32,457 nucleotides of DNA. Source: an uncultured Clostridia bacterium (GTDB lineage Bacteria > Bacillota > Clostridia > Christensenellales > Aristaeellaceae). Position 1 is the first letter of the stretch. Every line of letters starts with the position of its first letter. Shown piece by piece: positions 6,688 through 15,626 of this stretch. Under the pieces are notes generated by a model that saw only the letters and a program-made list of their open reading frames with translations, was not told the DNA's origin and did no database searches. The translations under genes and the position numbers were made by a program. The stretch covers positions 1-32,457 of the forward strand of contig CANQEW010000031.1 of the NCBI GenBank assembly GCA_947596085.1, given 5' to 3'.

Positions 6688-9279
6688 ATGGCGCTGACGC
6701 CGATGATGCAGCAGTATCTGGATACGAAGGAGCAGAATCCCGACGCGATTCTATTCTTCCGGCTGGGCGACTTCTATGAGATGTTCTTCGACGACGCGAA
6801 GCTCGCCTCCCGGGAGCTGGAGCTGACGCTGACCGGCAAGGACTGCGGCCTGTCCGAGCGCGCGCCGATGTGCGGCGTGCCCTATCACGCCGTGGACGCC
6901 TACGTGCAGAAGCTCATCGCCAAGGGCTACAAGGTGGCCATCTGCGAGCAGATGGAGGACCCCGCGCTGGCAAAGGGGCTGGTGGAGCGGAAGGTGACGC
7001 GCATCATCACCCCCGGCACCGTTTTCGAGAGCAACATGCTCGAGGAGAAGCGCGCCAACTACATCGCCGCCGTCTGCCTGCGCAGGAATCAGGCGGGCTG
7101 TGCCTTCTGCGACGTGTCCACCGGCGAATTCAACCTCTACCAGATCGCCGACGCGCGCAGTTCGCTCTCCGACGAGCTGGCGCGGATCAACCCCAGCGAG
7201 CTGATGGTGAACGATTTGGAGGCCTTCGCGGGCATCGACCCCGAGCGCGCCCGCGCGGCCGCGGCCGCGCCCGAGGAGCGCTTCGCCTACGCCGGCGCCG
7301 CGAAGGTGATGGCGGCGCACTTCGGGAAGGGCGTGAAGGAGCTGGGCTTCGAGGATTCCCGGCTGGCGGTCGGCGCGGCGGGCGCGCTGCTCTGCTACCT
7401 CACCGAGACGCAGAAGAACGCGCTTGCGCACATCATCGAGGCCACGCCCTACGCAAGCTCCCGCTACATGGCGCTGGACAAGGTGGCGCTGCGCAACCTG
7501 GAGCTCACGGAGACCAGCCGGGGTAAGACCCGGCGCGGGTCGCTTCTGTGGATTCTCGACCGCACGCAGACCGCCATGGGCAGCCGCCTGCTGCGCAGCT
7601 GGATCGAGCGGCCGCTGTACTCCCGGGAGGAGATCGAGCGGCGGCTCGACGCGGTGGAGCAGCTTCTTCAAAATCCGATGGCCGCCGAGGGCATGCGCGA
7701 GGTGTTGAACGGCGTGTACGACGTGGAGCGCCTGCTCAGCCGCGTCGCCTACGACGCGGTCAACGCCCGGGACTGCCTGGCGCTCAAAAATTCGCTGGAC
7801 GCGGTGCCGATGCTCAGAAAGTACATCTCGGATTTCGGCGCGCCGCTGATCTTGGAAAACCTGAACGCGCTCGACCCGATGGAGGAACTGACCGACACGC
7901 TGCGCCAGGCCATCGACCCGGAGGCGCCCATATCCTTGAAGGACGGCGGCATGATCCGCGCGGGCTACAGCGCCGAGCTCGACGAGCTGCGCGACGTCGC
8001 CCAGAACGGCAAGGAGTACGTCGCGGCGTTGGAGCAGAAGGAGCGCGAGGAGACCGGCATCAAGAACCTGAAGATCGGCTTCAACCGCGTGTTTGGCTAC
8101 TACATCGAGGTCACCAAGTCCTTCTACGAGCTGGTGCCCTACCGCTACACCCGCAAGCAGACGCTGGCCAACGCCGAGCGCTTCATCACCGAGGAACTGA
8201 AGGATCTGGAAAACCGCATCCTCGGCGCGCAGGAGAGCGCCACGCGGCTGGAGTACGACCTGTTCTGCGAGATTCGCGGTCGGTTGAAGGCGGAACTTCC
8301 GCGACTGCAGGCCACGGCCCACGCCATGAAGGCGCTGGACGCGTTGCTGTCGTTGGCGCAGGTGGCGGGGGAGTACAACTACTGCCGCCCCGCGATCAAC
8401 GACGAGGGGCGCTACGCCATCTCCGGCGGGCGGCATCCGGTGGTGGAGGACTCCATCGGCCGGGAGCGCTTCGTGCCCAACGACACAAACCTTGACGCCG
8501 AGCACCGCGTGATGATCATCACCGGGCCGAACATGGCCGGCAAGTCCACCTACATGCGCCAAGTGGCGCTGATCGTGCTGATGGCGCACATGGGCAGCTT
8601 TGTGCCGGCGGACGCGGCGGACGTGGCGCTCACCGACCGCATATTTACCCGCATCGGCGCTTCGGACGACCTCTACGGCGGCCAGTCCACCTTCATGGTG
8701 GAGATGAGCGAGATGGCGACCATATTGAAGTTCGCCACGCCCAGGAGCCTGCTGATCCTGGACGAAGTGGGCCGGGGCACGTCCACCTTCGACGGCCTTT
8801 CCATCGCCTGGGCGGCCGTGGAGCACATCGCGGGCCCCAAGTGCGGCGCGCGCACGCTCTTCGCTACCCATTACCACGAGCTCTCCGAGCTCGAGGGCAA
8901 GCTCCCCGGCGTGGTGAACTACCGCATCACCGCCAAGGAGATGGGCGAGGACGTGATCTTCCTGCGCAAGATCGTGCCCGGCGGCGCGGACCGCAGCTAC
9001 GGCGTGGCGGTGGCCAAGCTGGCGGGGCTGCCGAAGTCGCTCATCGCCCGGGCGCGGCAGATCATGGCCAAGCTCGAGGTGGACGACCAGCAGAACGGTT
9101 CCATCGGCGCGAGCATATTGGACGACCGCAAGGTCAAGAACGAGCGGCAGGTGGGCATACTGGACATCGGGCCGATGGCGCTGGTGCAGGAGATCACCGA
9201 GCTGGACGTGGTGAGCATGACGCCCATCGAGGCGCTGAACAAGCTGTTTGAGTTGAACGAGAAGGCCAAGCGCGTGTAA
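6688..9279 (+). CDS. mutS: DNA mismatch repair protein MutS
   Basis: 863 residues, full family length. MutS recognises mispaired and looped DNA and recruits MutL. The mismatch-binding domain I has the F-x-E motif at F29-Y30-E31 in GDFYEMF. The connector, lever and clamp domains follow (about 130-560). The C-terminal ATPase has the Walker A GPNMAGKST (about 613-621), Walker B with D692-E693 in DEVGRGTSTFDG, and the FATHYHEL motif. The presence of domain I and absence of a Smr tail identify MutS1 rather than MutS2. The ribosome site is weak (GAGTGAG), and the upstream gap is full of hairpins. mutL follows after 12 bases, so the two are surely co-transcribed. Confidence 0.97.
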   Translation: MALTPMMQQYLDTKEQNPDAILFFRLGDFYEMFFDDAKLASRELELTLTGKDCGLSERAPMCGVPYHAVDAYVQKLIAKGYKVAICEQMEDPALAKGLVERKVTRIITPGTVFESNMLEEKRANYIAAVCLRRNQAGCAFCDVSTGEFNLYQIADARSSLSDELARINPSELMVNDLEAFAGIDPERARAAAAAPEERFAYAGAAKVMAAHFGKGVKELGFEDSRLAVGAAGALLCYLTETQKNALAHIIEATPYASSRYMALDKVALRNLELTETSRGKTRRGSLLWILDRTQTAMGSRLLRSWIERPLYSREEIERRLDAVEQLLQNPMAAEGMREVLNGVYDVERLLSRVAYDAVNARDCLALKNSLDAVPMLRKYISDFGAPLILENLNALDPMEELTDTLRQAIDPEAPISLKDGGMIRAGYSAELDELRDVAQNGKEYVAALEQKEREETGIKNLKIGFNRVFGYYIEVTKSFYELVPYRYTRKQTLANAERFITEELKDLENRILGAQESATRLEYDLFCEIRGRLKAELPRLQATAHAMKALDALLSLAQVAGEYNYCRPAINDEGRYAISGGRHPVVEDSIGRERFVPNDTNLDAEHRVMIITGPNMAGKSTYMRQVALIVLMAHMGSFVPADAADVALTDRIFTRIGASDDLYGGQSTFMVEMSEMATILKFATPRSLLILDEVGRGTSTFDGLSIAWAAVEHIAGPKCGARTLFATHYHELSELEGKLPGVVNYRITAKEMGEDVIFLRKIVPGGADRSYGVAVAKLAGLPKSLIARARQIMAKLEVDDQQNGSIGASILDDRKVKNERQVGILDIGPMALVQEITELDVVSMTPIEALNKLFELNEKAKRV

Positions 9280-9291
9280 CGGAGGAGCACT

Positions 9292-11223
9292 ATGCCGATA
9301 CGGATACTGGACGCCTCGGTGGTGGGAAGAATCGCCGCGGGCGAGGTGGTGGAGCGGCCCAGCTCCGTGGTCAAGGAGCTCGTGGAGAATTCGCTGGACG
9401 CCGGCGCGACCTCCATCACGGTGGAGGTGAAGGGCGGCGGCATCGACTACCTGCGCGTCACCGACAACGGCTGCGGCATCGAGCCGGGGCAGGTGCGCCT
9501 CGCCTTTGAGAACCACGCCACCAGCAAGCTGCAGCGCGCCGAGCAGCTCGATGACATCCGCACGCTGGGCTTCCGCGGCGAGGCGCTGCCGTCCATCGCG
9601 GCGGTGTCCCGGGTGGAGATGACCACCCGCGCCAAGGGACAGCCTTCCGGCGTGAAGTTCACCATCGAGGGCGGCAGGGGCGCCGAGCTGCGCGAGACGG
9701 GCTGCCCCGAGGGCACGACCATCGTCATGCGCGATCTCTTCTTCAACGTGCCCGTGCGCCGGGCGTTTCTGAAGAAGCCCGGCTACGAGGGCGGGCTGGT
9801 CAGCGATGCGGTGGCGCGGCTTCTGCTGGGCAACCCCGGCGTGTCGATGCGCTTCATCAGCAACGGAGCGACCCAGTTCCACAGCTTCGGCGACGGCAAG
9901 CTGCGCCACGCGGTGTTTGCCGTCTACGGGAGGGAGACCGCCGAGGGCATGGCAGAGCTCGACGCCTTCGAGGGCGGCGTGCGCATCCACGGCCTGATCG
10001 GCGTGGGCGAGCTGGCCAAGGCGACGCGCGCGCACGAGCTGTTCTTCATCAACGGCCGCTGCGTGCGCTGCGCGCTGCTGTCGAAGGCGCTGGAGCAGGT
10101 GTGCCGGAGCCGCGTGACCATCGGCATGTATCCCATGTGCGTGCTGAATCTGACGATCCCGCCCACGGCCGTGGACGTGAACGTCCACCCCAACAAGCTG
10201 GAGGTGCGCTTCAGGGACGAGGACATGATGCGCGCCGCCTGCGAGCGGTTGCTCGCGCGCGCCTTCGAGGGCGAGCGGGTGCTGGAGATCGAGAAGCTGG
10301 CCGCGCCCCAGCGCGCGGTCGAGCGCCGGACCGAGGTGCGCGAACTTTCCCCCAATCCCACGGGCGCGCGGCAGCCCGCCGAAGCCAACAAGCCCGCAGC
10401 GCCGAGGCAGTCCGCCGAGGCTACCAGACCCGCCGAGGCCGCCTCGCCCGTAACAGGCGCGCGGCCCGCGGTGGACGCGGCCCAACCCGCGCAGCCTGCC
10501 GCGCCCTTCCAACCGCAGATGCCGCCGCTGCCCGTGCCGCGCGCCGGCTCCGCCGCCCCGCGCGTGCTGCGGGAGGATCCCATCGGGGTGGGCGCCGGCC
10601 CCGTTCAGACGATCGAGATTCCCCTCCACACGGAGTCGGAGAAACCCCAATCTCCGGCGTACCGCGTGATCGGGGTTGCGTTTAAGACGTACATACTCGT
10701 TGAGTCCGGGGACGCGCTGATTTGGATCGACCAGCACGCCGCCCACGAGCGGCTGCAGTACGAGCGCTACATGGCGCGTGCCGAGGCGGGCGCCGCCTCC
10801 CAGCAGCTGCTGGCCCCGCTGGTGCTGCGCGTTTCCGCCCGGGAGCTGGCCGCCGTCGAGGAGAACCGCGAGGCGCTCGCCGCCGCGGGCTATGAGGTCG
10901 AGCCCTTCGGCGAGCGGGAGATCCGCGTGAAGGCGGTGCCCTTCGTGCTGGGCAGGGCGGAACTGAAGCCCCTGTTTTTGGAGACGCTGCAAAATCTTTC
11001 GCAGCTCAGGTCGGCGACCCTGGATGCGCGCCGGAGCGAGATCATGCAGATGGCCTGCAAGAGCGCGGTGAAGGGCGGCGACGCGCTTTCGGAGTCCGAG
11101 ATCGCCGCGCTGATCGAGGAGCTGCGCGCCACCGGCGCGCCGCCCACCTGCCCCCACGGCCGGCCCGTGGCGAAGGTGATGACGCGGCGCGACCTCGAGA
11201 AGCTGTTCAAGAGGATCCAATGA
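9292..11223 (+). CDS. mutL: DNA mismatch repair protein MutL (endonuclease type)
   Basis: 643 residues; ATG with GGAGG at 9281-9285. The N-terminal GHKL ATPase shows ENSLDAGAT, DNGCGI and GFRGEALPSI, then the transducer domain to about residue 330. A linker of roughly residues 345-435 is rich in Ala and Pro with loose repeats of the type AEAxxPA. The C-terminal domain carries the endonuclease metal motif DQHA-x2-E-x4-E (D480 to E491) and CPHGRP near the end. It is therefore the latent-nicking MutL found in bacteria without MutH. MutS activates it to incise the daughter strand. The stop overlaps the miaA start (ATGA), implying translational coupling. Confidence 0.96.
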   Translation: MPIRILDASVVGRIAAGEVVERPSSVVKELVENSLDAGATSITVEVKGGGIDYLRVTDNGCGIEPGQVRLAFENHATSKLQRAEQLDDIRTLGFRGEALPSIAAVSRVEMTTRAKGQPSGVKFTIEGGRGAELRETGCPEGTTIVMRDLFFNVPVRRAFLKKPGYEGGLVSDAVARLLLGNPGVSMRFISNGATQFHSFGDGKLRHAVFAVYGRETAEGMAELDAFEGGVRIHGLIGVGELAKATRAHELFFINGRCVRCALLSKALEQVCRSRVTIGMYPMCVLNLTIPPTAVDVNVHPNKLEVRFRDEDMMRAACERLLARAFEGERVLEIEKLAAPQRAVERRTEVRELSPNPTGARQPAEANKPAAPRQSAEATRPAEAASPVTGARPAVDAAQPAQPAAPFQPQMPPLPVPRAGSAAPRVLREDPIGVGAGPVQTIEIPLHTESEKPQSPAYRVIGVAFKTYILVESGDALIWIDQHAAHERLQYERYMARAEAGAASQQLLAPLVLRVSARELAAVEENREALAAAGYEVEPFGEREIRVKAVPFVLGRAELKPLFLETLQNLSQLRSATLDARRSEIMQMACKSAVKGGDALSESEIAALIEELRATGAPPTCPHGRPVAKVMTRRDLEKLFKRIQ

Positions 11224-12149
11224 AGCCGAGGCTCATCGTGATCGCCGGACCCACCGCGTCCGGCAAGACCGCCGCGGCGGTGGCGCTGTGCAGGCGGATC
11301 GGCGGGGAGGTGATCTCCGCCGACTCCATGCAGATCTATCGGGGAATGGACATATTGAGCGCGAAGCCCACCTCCGGCGAGATGGGCGGCGTGCCCCACC
11401 ACATGCTGGGCGTGGCCGACCCCGCGCAGAAGTATTCCGCCGCGCGCTACCGGGACGAGGCGAAGGCGGTCATCGCGGACGTGCTCGCGCGCGGCGCGCG
11501 CCCCGTGCTCTGCGGCGGCACCGGGCTCTACATCGACGCGGTGACGCGCCCGATGGAGTTCTCCGAGCGCTGCGACGAAGCGCTGCGCGGGGAGCTTCTC
11601 GCGCTGGCCGAGGCGCCCGGCGGGCGCAGGCGGCTGCACGATATGCTGGCGGAGATCGACCCCGAGGCGGCGGCAAGGCTGCACGAGAACGACGTGCGAA
11701 GGGTTACGCGCGCCATCGAGGTCTACCAGCTCACGGGCCGCACCCAGTCCGAGCAGGCGAAGCTCGACGCGCGGCGCGAGGGCGACTACCGCGAGGCGCT
11801 GTTCGCGCTGGACTGGCCGCGCGAGGCGCTGTACGCGCGCATCGACGCGCGGGTGAACGCGATGCTCGCGGCGGGGCTGGTGGACGAGGTGCGCGCGCTC
11901 ATGCGGGACGAGCGCGGCCATCCCACCGCCATGCAGGCCATCGGCTATAAGGAGATCGCCGCCGCTTTGGAGGGCCGCATCCCCATGGACGAGGCCGTGG
12001 AGATGGTCAAGCGGCTCTCGCGCAACTACGCCAAGAAGCAGCTCACCTGGTTTCGCCGCGACCCGCGCACGGTCTGGATTCCGGCGGCGGGGAGGAGCGC
12101 GGACGAGATCGCCCGGGAAATCATGCAATATCTGGAGGAACATCCATGA
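11220..12149 (+). CDS. miaA: tRNA dimethylallyltransferase MiaA
   Basis: 309 residues, normal length, starting at the ATG overlapping the mutL stop. It transfers a dimethylallyl group from DMAPP to N6 of A37 in tRNAs reading UNN codons, making the substrate of MiaB (gene at 4573). Visible motifs are the P-loop GPTASGKT (about residues 9-16), DSMQIYRGMDI, the GGTGLYI stretch, and QAIGYKE near residue 240. The next gene starts within its stop (ATGA at 12146-12149). The mutS-mutL-miaA order is common in Bacillota. Confidence 0.95.
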   Translation: MKPRLIVIAGPTASGKTAAAVALCRRIGGEVISADSMQIYRGMDILSAKPTSGEMGGVPHHMLGVADPAQKYSAARYRDEAKAVIADVLARGARPVLCGGTGLYIDAVTRPMEFSERCDEALRGELLALAEAPGGRRRLHDMLAEIDPEAAARLHENDVRRVTRAIEVYQLTGRTQSEQAKLDARREGDYREALFALDWPREALYARIDARVNAMLAAGLVDEVRALMRDERGHPTAMQAIGYKEIAAALEGRIPMDEAVEMVKRLSRNYAKKQLTWFRRDPRTVWIPAAGRSADEIAREIMQYLEEHP

Positions 12150-13408
12150 AGATTCATCTGCCGGAGATCGGCGAAGGGGTCGAGGCGCTGATCGCGCGCG
12201 CCGAGGCCGACTGCGCCAAGCCCTTTCGCAGGGTGGACGAAATTGAACTGTGCAATACGAAGAAGGTGATCGCCGCCTTCCAGCGGCATCGAATTTCCGC
12301 GCGCCACTTCGCGCCCACCACCGGCTACGGCTACGACGACGTGGGCCGCGACGCGCTGGGTGAGCTCTTCGCCAACGTGCTGGGTGCGGAGACCGCGCTG
12401 GTGCGGCCCCAGATCGCGTCGGGCACCCACGCGCTGGCGCTGTGCCTGTTCGGCGTGCTGCGCCCGGGCGACGCGCTGCTCTGCGGCGCGGGCAGGCCCT
12501 ACGACACCATGGAGGAGGTCATCGGCATCGCGGGAGATGCGGGCTGCGGCTCACTGCGCGACCTGGGCGTGGGCTACCGCCAGGTGGATTTGAAGGACGG
12601 AAAAATCGACGTGGAGGGCATCCTCGCTGCGCTGACGCCCGAGGTCAAGCTGGTGCTGCTGCAGCGCAGCCGGGGCTACGACTGGCGGCCGTCGCTGTCG
12701 GTGGCGGAACTGAACGCGGCCATCGACGCGATTCACGAAAGGCGGCTGGACGTCTGCGTGATGACGGATAACTGCTACGGCGAGTTCACCGACGTGGAGG
12801 AGCCTCGCGCCGACCTGATGGCCGGGTCGCTGATCAAGAACCCCGGCGGCGGCATCGCGCCCACGGGTGGCTATATCGCGGGCAAAGCGAAGTTCGTGGA
12901 ACTGGTGAGCTACCGCCTGACCTCGCCGGGCATCGGCGCGGAGGTGGGCTCCTACGCCGCCAGCTATCAGCCCTTCTATCAGGGCCTGTTCCAGGCGCCG
13001 CACACCGTGGCGCAGGCGGTCAGGACCGCGATTCTCGCGGCCCGCGCCTTCGAGCTCCTCGGCTTCGACGTGCATCCGGCCTACGACGCGCCGCGCAACG
13101 ACATCATCGAGGCCATCCGATTCGGGGATGAAACAAAGCTGATCCGCTTCATCCAGGCGATCCAGTTCTGTTCCCCGGTGGACGCGGAGGCGGTGCCGGA
13201 ACCCTGGGCGATGCCAGGCTATCAGGACCCGGTGATCATGGCGGCAGGCACGTTCGTCTCCGGCGCGTCCATCGAACTGAGCGCCGACGCGCCGATTCGC
13301 GCGCCCTACATCGCATACCTCCAGGGCGGCCTGACCTACGCCCACGGCAGATTGGCCATCGCCGGGGCCGCGCAGCTGCTGGCGAACGAAGGGCTGATTC
13401 AGATTTAG
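12146..13408 (+). CDS. YnbB-type PLP-dependent protein (methionine gamma-lyase/aluminium-resistance family)
   Basis: 420 residues, starting in the ATGA overlap with miaA. The sequence is of the YnbB/'aluminium resistance protein' family, fold-type I PLP enzymes related to cystathionine and methionine gamma-lyases. The likely Schiff-base lysine is K231 in GSLIKNPGGG, followed by the glycine-rich GIAPTGGYIAGK. FAPTTGYGYDD near residue 52 and the ALVRPQIASGTHA run are typical. The Bacillus ynbB gene lies close to miaA and hfq; here hfq is missing and the gene is joined directly to miaA. The real reaction is not well established for the family. It is the last gene before the AT-rich island, with no terminator immediately after its stop. 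Confidence 0.82.
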   Translation: MKIHLPEIGEGVEALIARAEADCAKPFRRVDEIELCNTKKVIAAFQRHRISARHFAPTTGYGYDDVGRDALGELFANVLGAETALVRPQIASGTHALALCLFGVLRPGDALLCGAGRPYDTMEEVIGIAGDAGCGSLRDLGVGYRQVDLKDGKIDVEGILAALTPEVKLVLLQRSRGYDWRPSLSVAELNAAIDAIHERRLDVCVMTDNCYGEFTDVEEPRADLMAGSLIKNPGGGIAPTGGYIAGKAKFVELVSYRLTSPGIGAEVGSYAASYQPFYQGLFQAPHTVAQAVRTAILAARAFELLGFDVHPAYDAPRNDIIEAIRFGDETKLIRFIQAIQFCSPVDAEAVPEPWAMPGYQDPVIMAAGTFVSGASIELSADAPIRAPYIAYLQGGLTYAHGRLAIAGAAQLLANEGLIQI

Positions 13409-13464
13409 CTATAATTTTATATAGAGCGAACCATTTTGCTTTAGGTTACATTGATATAATTTTG

Positions 13465-13524
13465 AATGCAACCAGTGGATGCAATTGCCAATTTGAGAAG
13501 AAAATTGCATCCATTGGTTGCATT
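13465..13524. repeat. Long near-perfect inverted repeat (22-bp arms) at the start of the AT-rich island
   Basis: Arms at 13465-13486 and 13503-13524 are complementary over 22 bases with one mismatch that would be a G-U pair in RNA; the loop is 16 bases. It lies 56 bases after the stop of the YnbB-type gene, so it could end that operon, although only a short TTTTG follows. It may instead mark the boundary of inserted DNA. Confidence 0.7.
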
Positions 13525-13558
13525 TTGATGGAAATCTAGATTTTGTCCGATCATTCTC

Positions 13559-13587
13559 TTGACATAAACATTTTTCGACGATATATT
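13559..13587 (+). promoter_or_regulatory. Strong promoter for the AT-rich island gene
   Basis: TTGACA (13559-13564, perfect consensus) and TATATT (13582-13587) are spaced by exactly 17 bases. Transcription would begin near 13594, so the ATG at 13609 would have almost no leader. This supports the GTG at 13627 as the start. Confidence 0.7.
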
Positions 13588-13626
13588 GAAACAGGAATGG
13601 GATAAATAATGAAGGGGGCAATAATT

Positions 13627-15615
13627 GTGAGGAGGTTTTTTGCATTTATCTTTATTCTTGTTGCTTTGACATCAGTTTCGATAGCAGAAGAATCTCATGA
13701 TATTAAGCTTACAGAGTTGAACAAAGATGAATTAAATGCTTTGATTTCAGATGTTGACAGTGAAATTAAACTGCATCATGAAGCAAAAACCGATGCACAA
13801 GAAGAAGTTCTAAAAGTAACAGAAGCGGCTGTCGAGACTTATTTTGCGAAACAGGATATTGAGATTTCTTGGGCATGGGTTGACTATACTTATGAACGAG
13901 ATTGGGATTATTATACACTTACTACTCACATTGACTATCGGGATGCCAATGGTATTAAGCAAAAACCGGGAGTGTACTCAGAGGTGTTTGCCGAAGATGG
14001 CAGTTACGATGTTTACTATTTATTAATTGGTACGGAAGCTGTAATTGACCGACGCACAGAACTGCCAGATGAATTATGGTCGCAACAACCGGTAGGAATT
14101 ATCAACACTGCAACCGCACTAGACCTTTCGACATTCAATCGAGAGGAATTGAAATCATTAAGAAAAGCGGCTCAAGACGAGCTTTCGAGGAATCACACTC
14201 CAGATTCCACGATAACGAATCTTCTCTTAAGTCTTACACAAATGAAAGTAGAACAATACTTCACTGAAAAAGACATTGATATATCATGGGCGTGGTTTGA
14301 CTATACATACACCTGCGATTGGGATTTATATACATTGCTGACCCCTATCAGTTATAAAGATGCCGATGGAAAGTATCAAGAGGCGGACGTTTATGCGGAG
14401 GCATATCCTATTGCTGATCAATATAGTTTGTGCTACTTAACTGTGAATGATTCTGTCCTCATTGATAAGCGCGAGCAATTACCCAAGGAATTATACGCTG
14501 TATCAGAAGAAGCGAGCGAAATAAATATTACCAGCGAAGCAACGGAAACAAGTCATGAACCCCAAATGGAGGCTGTTTCTGAAAAGACGGAGGCAACCGA
14601 TTCTGCTTCCATTTCTGAAGCTGAATCTGCGTTCAAATCCATGCCAACGCCTGAACCTATTGCTACCCTAGAACCAGCCATAATTGAACGGGGATCAAAA
14701 GGAGAAGATGTTCAGAGCATCCAGCAACAGTTAATAGTTCTTGGTTTTTTGGATGATGAGGCAGATGGAGATTTTGGCGGCAAGACAGAAACGGCAGTCA
14801 GAGAGTTTCAAGAAGCACATTCTCTTGCAATTACAGGATGTGTTACTGGTATGGATGCAGTTGCCCTGTCGGACGCTGTAGAAGAATATGCAAGGCGGGC
14901 AATTGTGGTGGCTATGACGAATGCCCAAGCGCTGGACGTGTTCAATGCCGAAGGTGACGGGTATGATGTTTCTAAGTTCCATAGTTATGATGATATGGGG
15001 GATTATTATATAACAATTATCAATGAAGGTAATTGGACAAAGAAAGAGCAAAGTTTTTGGCATATTGATGGTATGAAACTGAAAATGATGGGAACTGATA
15101 ATTATATTAAGATGTCAGCGGATATACAATTAAACGGAACAGAATTTGTAATATCTGACGTAACAAGGATTATGGCAAGCCCTGAATATATTGATTCAGA
15201 TGATCCCTCAAAGATAAATATTGAAATTATGAATCCGTCAGAAGAGAATCCATTCCTCTATGTCCCGAGAGAACTTCTTGCAAAAGATCGTGCTATATCT
15301 GACACGAAGTATTCGACATTTGAAGGAAGTGGAGAGAATAACAAAAGAACAAAGAAGAATAGTTCTAAGTCAACTTATCTGAGTGAATACAATGCAAAGA
15401 AAGCGTTTGAGTACTATGGTGAACATATGTATCCATATGGGTTTAAATGTCATTGGTTTAGAGAATTGTATACCCATGAACAATCCACAGATGGATCATG
15501 GTTGTTTCGCGTTGGTGTAACGGTGACGAATATGTATGGCGCAGAAAGAGAAGCGATTGCCGAAGGATATATAAATAATACAACGCAATCAGTAGAAAAT
15601 TTTAGTGTTGAATAA
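13627..15615 (+). CDS. Secreted protein with duplicated N-terminal domain and a peptidoglycan-binding domain
   Basis: 662 residues from the GTG at 13627, preceded by AAGGGGG at the right spacing; an in-frame ATG at 13609 would add six residues. The N-terminus is a clear signal peptide (RR, then FFAFIFILVALTSVSIA, probable cleavage after residue 20). Two copies of a domain of about 125 residues follow (about 29-151 and 165-290). They share the motif ISWAW-x-DYTY-x2-DWD-x-YTL and end in a D-x-R-x2-LP-x-EL pattern. An acidic Ser/Thr/Glu-rich linker (about 291-353) leads to a PG_binding_1 domain (about 354-413: RGSKGEDVQSIQQQL, then DGDFGGKTETAVREFQ). The C-terminal 250 residues are not recognised. 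Base composition is strikingly AT-rich against GC-rich neighbours, indicating recent transfer. It probably acts at the cell wall; no catalytic motif is seen. Confidence 0.8.
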   Translation: MRRFFAFIFILVALTSVSIAEESHDIKLTELNKDELNALISDVDSEIKLHHEAKTDAQEEVLKVTEAAVETYFAKQDIEISWAWVDYTYERDWDYYTLTTHIDYRDANGIKQKPGVYSEVFAEDGSYDVYYLLIGTEAVIDRRTELPDELWSQQPVGIINTATALDLSTFNREELKSLRKAAQDELSRNHTPDSTITNLLLSLTQMKVEQYFTEKDIDISWAWFDYTYTCDWDLYTLLTPISYKDADGKYQEADVYAEAYPIADQYSLCYLTVNDSVLIDKREQLPKELYAVSEEASEINITSEATETSHEPQMEAVSEKTEATDSASISEAESAFKSMPTPEPIATLEPAIIERGSKGEDVQSIQQQLIVLGFLDDEADGDFGGKTETAVREFQEAHSLAITGCVTGMDAVALSDAVEEYARRAIVVAMTNAQALDVFNAEGDGYDVSKFHSYDDMGDYYITIINEGNWTKKEQSFWHIDGMKLKMMGTDNYIKMSADIQLNGTEFVISDVTRIMASPEYIDSDDPSKINIEIMNPSEENPFLYVPRELLAKDRAISDTKYSTFEGSGENNKRTKKNSSKSTYLSEYNAKKAFEYYGEHMYPYGFKCHWFRELYTHEQSTDGSWLFRVGVTVTNMYGAEREAIAEGYINNTTQSVENFSVE

Positions 15616-15626
15616 CCTGTAATATA

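Noticed and set aside
6751..11220. A very long open frame on the minus strand opposite mutS and mutL (about 1,490 codons)
   Set aside because: It lies entirely antisense to two certain genes. Its product is a low-complexity Leu/Ala/His/Arg-rich sequence without domains, the usual artefact of GC-rich codon use. Similar frames oppose most other genes here.
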